Source: a virus. Taken from it: a DNA stretch of 29,603 bases. This document shows, piece by piece, positions 23,201 to 29,603 of this stretch. The notes beneath the pieces were generated by a model. The model was not told where the DNA came from and searched no databases. It saw only the letters and a list, made by a program, of their open reading frames with translations. The translations under genes were made by a program, and so were the position numbers. Position 1 is the stretch's first letter; each line of letters opens with the position of its first letter. The stretch is taken from the IMG/VR virus record IMGVR_UViG_3300042568_000509, positions 1 through 29,603 of that record, one strand, 5' to 3'.

Positions 23201-25346
23201 AAGTGATAATGTTCAGTTATTAATAGCTAGTTGGGAGAATACAGCAAACTTAGATACATTAGAATGGATTACTGCATTTAATAATAGCGCTTCATCTAAT
23301 GGTACTGGAATAATAGCACAGGGGACAGGAACTAGTGGACAAGTAAATATATTAGCACCTGTAAATGATCCATATTGGCTAAGCCCTGCTACAAATACTC
23401 AATTACGGGCATATGGTGTACCAAGTGGCGCTGCTCTTTTTGAGCAATTTGCAGATTTTCAAGGAGCCTCAGTTCAGACAACAACAACAAATATTTTTAA
23501 CTCTAGCTATGTTGCAAAGCTTGAGACTCCTTTAAGTCCATTTTTATCAACAGCATTAGATAAAGGATTTAGGATAATACAAGTAAAAAGATTACTTTCT
23601 CCTGGTACATTTCAGTATTCTCCAGAGGGTCTTGATTCATATGTATACACTGGCTCTTTTCAGAAACCAGGCCAATCAGTTGTTATCGATATATTTGGCG
23701 GTGACACATACACATCTCAAGTATACTATAGAACATTTGTAAATGTAAAAAGCTTACCTAACCCTCTTACAGGCGAATCTGCTCAAGCAATAAATTTTAC
23801 TGGTCAAACAAAGTCTAATTCTTATTTAATATATAAAGACACGGATAATCCAGACCACAAAGTATATCCATTCTCATACACCGATGGGACAAATGAATCT
23901 GGGTTTAATGATTGGCTATCAAAGCAAACACTAGATACATTCTTCTATAATTCTGGGTATGATTTAAGAAATTTATTTTATGGCTTTAGAGCTGGTCCTC
24001 CTATAGATACATTAGAAAAGCTTCCAACCAGAATTATATATTCTGACCTGAAGCCACAGAACGCAAGGAGTGACTTCTACAGAAGGTTTGGCATTCTATC
24101 ATACACAGACCTTGATGCTTCGTTCGGTGAGATCATCGACATGAAGAATATCAACGGTGAGCTGTTCACATTACAGCCAAACAAGTACCAGCGTCAGTTC
24201 TTCAATACAAGGGGTACACTTCAGCTTAGCGACACTAGCCAGATTGTGCTAGGAGACGCTAGTGTGCTTTCTCGCCCTGGTGTTACTATTACATCATACG
24301 GATGTTCAAATAAATGGTCAGTATTCCTTGGTAGATCCCAAGGTGGTGATGATGTGGTATATTGGTACGATAGAATAAGAAAGAAATTCATGAGGTTTGG
24401 CGCAGACGGTGCTGTACCTATTTCAGACAGGGCATTTGTTAGAACTGCTGCGTTAAATGACACAAAATGGGTTTTAGACTTCGATAGCCCTGCTTTGAAT
24501 TATGGTATGCATGGAGTTTGGAACCAGCGATTAGGAGAGGCAATATGGACTATTAGGGCGCATAGGAAGCCAGACCTTGCATGGGTAGGTGTGGAAAGAG
24601 AGCTTCAGCCAGAAGCTGGAGAAAACCCAATCATATACAAAGTAAATGAAATAGTATACCTTGAGGACGAAACTAACTTCTTAAATTTTGAGCAGACTAT
24701 TGTTTTATACGTAGTTATTCAGGAGCATTCATCCGAGCTTAATATAAAACCAGGTGTTACTCAAGGATGGGAAGAGTACTTCTTTAGGCCATCGATTGAT
24801 GATAAGGACTACTATAATATAAACACTATATCATACTCGGAGTTCAAGAATAGATTCAGTCAGTTCCAAGAGACGTACCATCCGCGTATCTATCTTCAAT
24901 GGAATGACACGTTCCTTTCGCCTAGACCAAAGGACCCAGAGTCAAATGTGTACGAGCATAACTCTGGCGACATCATGCGCTGGTATGCTCATAACGGAGA
25001 GGTACAGGAAGAAGAAGGATATATTGAGGTAGTGTTTAACATTGATCCTAATATCACCAAGCGTTACGTGGCTCTTATCTGCAATAGCGAGTTCACCCCG
25101 TATAGACTAGAGCTAGAGACAAGGACTCAGACTACATTTATAAATGGTCCTGATTTTGAGCAGCAGCTTGAACAGTTCTTTGCACCTATTCCAAACGTGG
25201 CTGTAAATGGACAGACTGATCTAGACAAAGACTTCATGTACGGCCAGTGGGTAAAGATTAGGTTCTACTACGAGCCTGGTGAATTCCAGAGGTTTACAAA
25301 TATTGTATTGAAGTTTAATCCAATGGTTAGGCTTTGGAACACATAA
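20241..25346 (+). CDS. Giant tail-hub ('muzzle/stabilization') protein, 1701 aa
   Basis: By size, position and start this matches the large hub protein below the ring proteins in crAss-like phages. The N-terminus reads VQLRSFGGLNTDSHVQDIRN then GDYTDAKNIEH, a GGLN...DY.DA.NI signature that I associate with phage stabilization proteins. A beta domain near residues 225-315 (YPGQEIYISGVEGLTSLNGLY) resembles the insert in the 18036 gene. The body is beta-rich with many aspartate, tyrosine and serine residues. The middle, about 22.0-24.0 kb, is much more AT-rich than the two ends, suggesting a variable or transferred section. It probably makes the tail-tip assembly that attaches and opens for DNA delivery. 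Start is secure (TAATG with the previous stop). Confidence 0.8.
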   Translation: MPSVQLRSFGGLNTDSHVQDIRNGDYTDAKNIEHVSAEKGESLAITPRTGNEFAFDLGSVTAQGKRYLFKFSLESPDGIFYIRIKNSNGVTDFIPTLVGLVYIPSRNDFESAIVSAWNGFRVIDATSDPIIAPSIDSTKELAYIVEPDPNSPVQANYELTVVENYFIVNEIIELEGGGISGSIDIECITECIPLSREGQLEVIGSKDILGDLFIISSNKREDPVEVNLFFTVVDIIANGVAVNITFNSEYQQYLYPGQEIYISGVEGLTSLNGLYTISSLVNPLTVQILNFIEVQNIDNGNPSQPYVQGTGKATLNPFGIGEIGVATKNESRNEWTYTRLLRSRELNFWIKHQFDMEGEVSFNRKSLYFTDDFNPPKLFYYRNSAPYVQDGAIKGIYPDYGIFNYDSISDQTNHILGQPSIDIDLVEQQQGGGGLYVGNHRYFVRGVLGDGSYTDWSLPSGAVPVYFERFNGDPRKIIGNISGTATYKQNVLRISNLNSSLYKFIEVACILYIDLAVDTTTYGVFNRFAVSEDVDFLIITHTGREEGVDLIPEELSIQTEVVSKAKNNAIVDNRYILSNLTIPNDDFSDILNAFTYSIKKKDISRVNTYPNFSVGGHQDPMNVFYYTGYMLNETYRIGCRFKYKSGYASPVYKIFDVTIDTEQTSSDNKRTAGLDNYDLVSLSTTSQGRQNYVPYIEISSPDLSSFLIDGIQASQVIDRIEYFRAEVKNPTIVGYGFAVNHVKAMTLGSKWPPLFISSTYNQVRSTGWYITSAQPTSAQDSSSPISNGPMVTYEFPFIVYSQASPGSGTATGGFPGGVSSEYLLPSSVQYYDPNYTMNSGPLSGKEGGYIWKDDIVSIYLIDSIITEGKIDVIPNDIIINIGQADGNIRYTSYLNPPYSYYIELFNQYNSTQKQEVPIENSVYINSNEISSFEGSWVAKYAGVDQNTNGQRAIYFIPNIEAAIDYSSLDTFDLTQNNIRIEFAVYNQSDNVQLLIASWENTANLDTLEWITAFNNSASSNGTGIIAQGTGTSGQVNILAPVNDPYWLSPATNTQLRAYGVPSGAALFEQFADFQGASVQTTTTNIFNSSYVAKLETPLSPFLSTALDKGFRIIQVKRLLSPGTFQYSPEGLDSYVYTGSFQKPGQSVVIDIFGGDTYTSQVYYRTFVNVKSLPNPLTGESAQAINFTGQTKSNSYLIYKDTDNPDHKVYPFSYTDGTNESGFNDWLSKQTLDTFFYNSGYDLRNLFYGFRAGPPIDTLEKLPTRIIYSDLKPQNARSDFYRRFGILSYTDLDASFGEIIDMKNINGELFTLQPNKYQRQFFNTRGTLQLSDTSQIVLGDASVLSRPGVTITSYGCSNKWSVFLGRSQGGDDVVYWYDRIRKKFMRFGADGAVPISDRAFVRTAALNDTKWVLDFDSPALNYGMHGVWNQRLGEAIWTIRAHRKPDLAWVGVERELQPEAGENPIIYKVNEIVYLEDETNFLNFEQTIVLYVVIQEHSSELNIKPGVTQGWEEYFFRPSIDDKDYYNINTISYSEFKNRFSQFQETYHPRIYLQWNDTFLSPRPKDPESNVYEHNSGDIMRWYAHNGEVQEEEGYIEVVFNIDPNITKRYVALICNSEFTPYRLELETRTQTTFINGPDFEQQLEQFFAPIPNVAVNGQTDLDKDFMYGQWVKIRFYYEPGEFQRFTNIVLKFNPMVRLWNT

Positions 25347-25350
25347 TTTT

Positions 25351-25358
25351 TATCTTTG
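25351..25358 (+). promoter_or_regulatory. Bacteroidota-type -7 promoter box (TATCTTTG)
   Basis: Perfect TAnnTTTG five bases after the tail-hub stop and 21 bases before ATG 25380. A TTTG occurs 14 bases upstream, closer than ideal. No terminator separates the units, so read-through is likely. Confidence 0.6.
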
Positions 25359-25379
25359 TGAAAACAAAAGATTTTAATT

Positions 25380-25991
25380 ATGCCATTACCTGTAGCAGCC
25401 ATAGGCGCAATAGCGGGACTAGCATCAGCTGGTATTAACGCATATATGTCTTATAGGGATCGCCGCAGAGCCGAAAGGGGTTTAGCTGCACTCGGAAAAA
25501 GACCAGAGCTTACGGTTCCAAAAGAAGTGCTTGGAGCATATCAGGAGCGCTTAAGACGGTCAAAGATGTATCAAGGGTTTTCTCAAGCAGAGCTTAACCA
25601 GATGAGATCGGCCCAGGCTCGACAGAATGCAACAATGTTTAATAGAGCTGCTGGCATAGGTTCATCTCCAATGGCACTACAAGCAATTGCTGCAAATACA
25701 GACGCCAGAAACTGGTCTAATGTGGCAGCACAGAACGCTGCTATGAACAGACAAGGGCAGATGGCAAATCTGTCGGCAGCAGACGCATTGGCTGGCCAGG
25801 TAGGTCAATACAGGTCTATGCAAGAAAGAAGCGTTCTAGGCAACTATGATGCTCAGCAGCAAGCATATGGACAAGCAATACAGCAAGCACGTCAGAACCA
25901 AGCTAATGCTATTTCTGGAATTGGCTCTTTGGGAATGACTATGGCAACCAGTCCAGAGTTATGGGGTAATGGAGATTCAGGTGACGAATAA
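25380..25991 (+). CDS. Internal or muzzle-bound virion protein, 203 aa
   Basis: Begins with a hydrophobic stretch of small residues, VAAIGAIAGLASAGINAYMS, followed by arginines (RDRRRAERG), like a membrane-inserting or helix-packing N-terminus. The rest is alanine, glutamine and asparagine-rich helix (LSAADALAGQVGQYRSMQER; YGQAIQQARQNQANAISGIG), without acidic residues until the end (GNGDSGDE). This matches small ejected or muzzle-associated helical proteins of podoviruses. Role is inferred from order and composition. Confidence 0.6.
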   Translation: MPLPVAAIGAIAGLASAGINAYMSYRDRRRAERGLAALGKRPELTVPKEVLGAYQERLRRSKMYQGFSQAELNQMRSAQARQNATMFNRAAGIGSSPMALQAIAANTDARNWSNVAAQNAAMNRQGQMANLSAADALAGQVGQYRSMQERSVLGNYDAQQQAYGQAIQQARQNQANAISGIGSLGMTMATSPELWGNGDSGDE

Positions 25992-26003
25992 TACTTAATC
26001 CAA

Positions 26004-27587
26004 ATGGCAGAACCATCACTAGGACAGGCAATAGGCCTTAGAGTAGAAAGAAAGGATATATTCGCTCCAGCAGCTAAACAGTTAGGCGCTAATCTTGCCG
26101 CTTTCGCAGAGAAGAAAGAAAGAAAACAAAAGGCAAGAGAGGACCAGTACAATAAGTTCCTTGACGAGGTTATAGGACTAAGAAAGACTCCAGTCCATGT
26201 TAGAGAGCAAGCTAATTATGATGCTGCAATAAACGAGCTTAAAAAGGACCTAGATAGTAAGTTTGACTCTGGAGCAAGCCAAAGAGAGCTGGCCGAGTCT
26301 TTTTTTAACTTCTATGATAAGCAAGATTTAATAAAGAAGCGTAGCGATATGCTGCTGGATGATCAGAAAAATGCGTTCCAGAACCCAAGTATAGTAAGTT
26401 CAAGGGTAGCTCAAAAGATATATAGAACAGATCAGCAGTTAACAGCAGATGATCTTACGGAAGCAGCGGCTATGGGTTATGATATTAATCCTGAAACTGG
26501 AGAGATATTAGCTCGAAGGATACAATATACATCCATACCAGAAACAATAAAGAATATAAAATTCGATAAGGCCGAGGCTGATGATGCTGTTGCGTTTGAA
26601 AAAGATATGGCCAATAAGCCTTTAGCAGAGCAAGCTGTATATAAAGGAAGGAAAATACCTGGATTCACGCCAAAAGTAGCTGAAATAACAAGACCTTCTA
26701 AGGTTTTGTATGAAATGAAGGTAGATAACTTCCTTAACTCAGATAGAGGGTATACCGAAAGTGCTTTACAGGAAATAGAGCAATCTCTTCCTGCTAATCA
26801 GTCGTTGGCATCAGTAATAGCAAAAAGACAAGCGGAATTAAAGACCGCTAATAATGGCGTAGAGCCTACCCTAGATCTAGTTAAAAAATCTCTAGCAAAG
26901 GATCATTTCATGAGTATGTATGAAAACTGGGCTAGAGAGAATGCTGTGTCAGATGAGTTACAAAGAGAGCCTAGAGGCAGTAGTACTTCTGGTAAAGATA
27001 CTCCTACTGCAACACAAGGGCGTGTTGTAGAGCAAATGCAAATGACAAACGATTCATACAAAAAGCTAGGAAATGCTGACTATGGACAAGTGTTATCTAC
27101 AATGGGAAAGGAAAGATCAGCAAGCGAAAACGAACCTGATGTAAATAATGCTCTTCTTAAAATTGATAAAGACGGGGGATTTATTGCTAGTTCACCTACA
27201 ATATACTTCAATACAGGAGCAGCAGAGCCACTAACTCTTTCAGGTGGTCAGTCTGTAAATCCACTGAATATGTGGTATAATAAAAAAGATGGAAGTCTAT
27301 ATCTATTGTATGACAATAAAGCGTCAGCAAAGGGAACCTCTCCAAGTTTTAAGGTTAACCAAGTAAGGGTAACTAAGGAAGAAGCTGCATCACTACTAGC
27401 TAATACTGGAACAAATATTAAAGCCACTGTGGAGCAATGGAACCTATATGCAAAACAGAAAGGTTTGCCAACATTGAATGACGTAGCAGATGGTAGAGTG
27501 TCTTCTACTCGGACTACAACAAGAACACCATCAGGTGGTAAAGCAACAAAAACAACTAGCTCATATAATTGGAGCGGAGGTAAATAA
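26004..27587 (+). CDS. Probable internal/cargo virion protein, 527 aa
   Basis: Helix-rich, highly charged in the first half (AEKKERKQKAREDQYNKFL), a coil-like middle, and a C-terminal third with beta segments (GGFIASSPTIYFNTGA, SLYLLYDNKASAKG). It ends in a low-complexity threonine/serine tail (SSTRTTTRTPSGGKATKTTS). The size and place after the 203-residue gene match internal or cargo proteins packaged in podovirus heads and ejected with DNA. No enzymatic motif is visible. Assignment is by position only. Confidence 0.6.
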   Translation: MAEPSLGQAIGLRVERKDIFAPAAKQLGANLAAFAEKKERKQKAREDQYNKFLDEVIGLRKTPVHVREQANYDAAINELKKDLDSKFDSGASQRELAESFFNFYDKQDLIKKRSDMLLDDQKNAFQNPSIVSSRVAQKIYRTDQQLTADDLTEAAAMGYDINPETGEILARRIQYTSIPETIKNIKFDKAEADDAVAFEKDMANKPLAEQAVYKGRKIPGFTPKVAEITRPSKVLYEMKVDNFLNSDRGYTESALQEIEQSLPANQSLASVIAKRQAELKTANNGVEPTLDLVKKSLAKDHFMSMYENWARENAVSDELQREPRGSSTSGKDTPTATQGRVVEQMQMTNDSYKKLGNADYGQVLSTMGKERSASENEPDVNNALLKIDKDGGFIASSPTIYFNTGAAEPLTLSGGQSVNPLNMWYNKKDGSLYLLYDNKASAKGTSPSFKVNQVRVTKEEAASLLANTGTNIKATVEQWNLYAKQKGLPTLNDVADGRVSSTRTTTRTPSGGKATKTTSSYNWSGGK

Positions 27588-27596
27588 TAAAATAAG

Positions 27597-29603
27597 ATGA
27601 ACGAAGACGCAATTGACGATTTATTCAACCATGCTAAAACTCTAGGCTACAAGGATACTAGAGATAACTTCCTTAATCTAATTTATACAGACCAAAGGGC
27701 TTTTAATGATATGTTCTCTTATGCAAAGTCTAAGGGATTCAATAAAAGTGAAGACGACTTCTCAATACTAATTGGGAAGAAGAGCCAAGGCCTGGGAAAG
27801 CCACTCCCTGGAAGCGAAGCTGGACCTTCTGGGGGAAGACGATTACCATCGAAATTAAGCGGACAGCAAGTTAAGGCATACCTCGGCAAGTACGGGGCAT
27901 CGTTCACCGACCAGCAGTACGACCAGATCGCACAACAGGCGGCTGGTAAGTCTTTTGAAGAGGCGATGAATATCGCTAGGAATATTACCACGCCTACACC
28001 AGTTGCGCCTACGCCAGTACAAATGGCTCCGCTAGAAGCTGGAAGGCAAATGCTTGCATCAGCAGCGGAGCAAAGAACAGGCCTTGCTGAGGAAGTACAA
28101 CAGGAGGAAGAGCCAAAAATAAGCGGTTACCTTTCGCCTGAACAGCTCCAAGGTGCTGCAATGGAAGAAGCAAGAATGCCATCGGCCACGATGCCTACAA
28201 TAGAGCAGAAGAAGGCTGAGTTTGCAACTCAGTTTAGGCAACAAGGTGAAGCAAGGGCTGCTGATGTTGTGTCCGAAATGAGTTCGGATACAAAAAAAAG
28301 AATGTTAGCATTGTATGCCGAAGATGCTAAGGTTAATGATAGCGATGAGTTAGACTTAGGCCCGTTTGGAACTATAAAGGTAGGGGAAACTCCAGAGGAG
28401 GCCCAAAGAAACCTAGATCAACTTATAAGCTTTGGTGAACCAAGCTCCATTGGATTTCAATCTGGGTTTAATTCTCAACAAATATATGACAAGCTTAAGT
28501 CCGACCTCGGTTATGAAAATGACAAGAAGCTAGAAGAAGACCTTCTTAAATATTTTATAAGCAACCAAGGCTTAGTGTCTGTTTTGGACGATAGCAAGCA
28601 AAAGCTAAGCTCGTACACCCAGGCATATGAGGCCGCTTCTCAAGACCCACAATCATCTCCAGAGGAACTAGTCGAACTAAAGAAAATGATCGATAAGGAG
28701 CTTAAGATACAGGAGATGGGTTTTATAGTTGAAGGATTGCAGTATCGAGAAAACGTATCATACTTAGAAGGCCTAGGGCTATCTCTTGCGTATGCTGGAT
28801 ACGACGCAGGTTATCTAGCCGAGGGTTTTAGATTGAGCGTAAATGAATTAACAACTACTCTTTTAGAAAATACAATAGAGCCTATTTTTCCTGAGTCATG
28901 GAAGGGTGTGATAAGAGATAATCTTGTTTCCCCTGTTTTGTACTCAAGAAAAAAAATACGCGAGGAGCAAGCTGAGCTTCCATATCAAAGTGTTGCATCT
29001 CAATCAGTTATTGACGGACTTAATTTGATAAACGTAGCACGTACTGGCACCCAAATAGCTGGTTCTATTGGGGTTACAGCGGCTGGAGGGATTATTGGCT
29101 TTATGGCGGGAGGTCCTGTAGGTGCTGAACGCGGTGCAACTTTAGCCGCCGCCTCACTTACATATGGCGAAGCTGCCGATGAGGCAAGGAAGGCTGGCGC
29201 GTCTGAAGCAGAGACTCAAGCATATGCGTTATTAGGGGCTTATATAGATGGTACTTTAGAGAAATTTGGTCTAAAGGGATTGACAAAAACAATTGTGACA
29301 GATGCCGAAAGAAGGTACGTACTATCTGCTATAAAATCAGAATTAAAGAAAGGTGCCAGCGTAGAAAAAGTTGTATCATCAATAGTTAATAGGGTTTCAA
29401 ATGCTGCTGGTTCGCTAGTTAAAGCTGGTACGCCAGAAGCTGGAACAGAGTTTGCTCAAACAGGAAAGGATATTATAATTAAGAAGGGATTCAACGAATT
29501 TATACTAGAAGAGACTGATAAGAAGTTTGAAGAGCCTACAATAGACGAAGCTGGTAGAATGTTAGCAGAGTCGCTTGTAAAATGTTTATTAGGAGCGTCT
29601 TAA
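27597..29603 (+). CDS. Large internal/cargo protein (possibly cut by window or contig end), 668 aa
   Basis: Opens with two copies of a short helical motif (DDLFNHAKTLGYKDTRDNFL and NDMFSYAKSKGFNKSEDDFS, about 5-55), then a third helical unit (QQVKAYLGKYGASFTDQQYD). A proline/glutamine linker follows, and then a longer region with a glycine/alanine hydrophobic stretch (GSIGVTAAGGIIGFMAGGPV, near 490-510) followed by helices. The repeats and the hydrophobic stretch fit ejected internal proteins. The frame ends with TAA on the last three bases of the window (29601-29603). The protein would be short for a final cargo protein, and its end (LVKCLLGAS) is abrupt, so it may be truncated by mutation or by the end of the assembled sequence. 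Confidence 0.6.
   Translation: MNEDAIDDLFNHAKTLGYKDTRDNFLNLIYTDQRAFNDMFSYAKSKGFNKSEDDFSILIGKKSQGLGKPLPGSEAGPSGGRRLPSKLSGQQVKAYLGKYGASFTDQQYDQIAQQAAGKSFEEAMNIARNITTPTPVAPTPVQMAPLEAGRQMLASAAEQRTGLAEEVQQEEEPKISGYLSPEQLQGAAMEEARMPSATMPTIEQKKAEFATQFRQQGEARAADVVSEMSSDTKKRMLALYAEDAKVNDSDELDLGPFGTIKVGETPEEAQRNLDQLISFGEPSSIGFQSGFNSQQIYDKLKSDLGYENDKKLEEDLLKYFISNQGLVSVLDDSKQKLSSYTQAYEAASQDPQSSPEELVELKKMIDKELKIQEMGFIVEGLQYRENVSYLEGLGLSLAYAGYDAGYLAEGFRLSVNELTTTLLENTIEPIFPESWKGVIRDNLVSPVLYSRKKIREEQAELPYQSVASQSVIDGLNLINVARTGTQIAGSIGVTAAGGIIGFMAGGPVGAERGATLAAASLTYGEAADEARKAGASEAETQAYALLGAYIDGTLEKFGLKGLTKTIVTDAERRYVLSAIKSELKKGASVEKVVSSIVNRVSNAAGSLVKAGTPEAGTEFAQTGKDIIIKKGFNEFILEETDKKFEEPTIDEAGRMLAESLVKCLLGAS

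Overview
This window reads as part of the genome of a tailed, short-tailed (podovirus-like) phage of a Bacteroidota host. Three things point there. (1) The gene order is replication primase-helicase, small genes, large terminase, RuvC-like nuclease, portal, scaffold-like protein, major capsid protein, ring/connector proteins, a 1701-residue tail-hub ('muzzle/stabilization') protein and internal/cargo-type proteins. This resembles the packaging and structural module of crAss-like phages and related marine podoviruses; I rate that relationship as likely, not proven. (2) Gene groups are preceded by the Bacteroidota -7 promoter box TAnnTTTG, and Shine-Dalgarno sites are largely absent. (3) Every gene lies on the + strand, tightly packed, with many ATGA or TAATG stop/start overlaps. 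I saw no integrase, tRNA, CRISPR array or insertion sequence.

Layout by inferred transcription unit: 3-2296, end of an unknown gene and a fused primase-helicase; 2322-3884, five small unknown genes including a ribbon-helix-helix candidate; 3913-7683, four small unknown genes, terL and two more small genes, ending at a strong hairpin terminator (7737-7769); 7799-8616, an unknown gene and a RuvC-like resolvase; 8662-10926, portal; 10971-14165, scaffold-like protein, major capsid protein and a probable decoration or fibre protein, ending at a terminator (14190-14220); 14272-15204, one insulated 310-residue unknown protein with its own promoter and terminator; 15276-17951, a run of about ten very small, mostly lysine/alanine-rich proteins, ending at a GNRA-loop hairpin terminator; 18036-25346, three ring/connector proteins and the giant tail-hub protein; 25380-29603, three internal-virion or cargo-type proteins, the last ending on the final base of the window.

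Together the genes cover replication (primase-helicase), genome packaging (terminase, portal, RuvC-like debranching nuclease), capsid assembly (scaffold, capsid, decoration), the portal-to-tail connector, and probably DNA condensation and ejection (basic proteins, internal proteins). The least explained parts are the basic small-protein array at 15.3-18.0 kb, including a 36-residue microgene and a frameshifted 21-residue microgene; the insulated 310-residue protein; and the AT-rich central part of the tail-hub gene.
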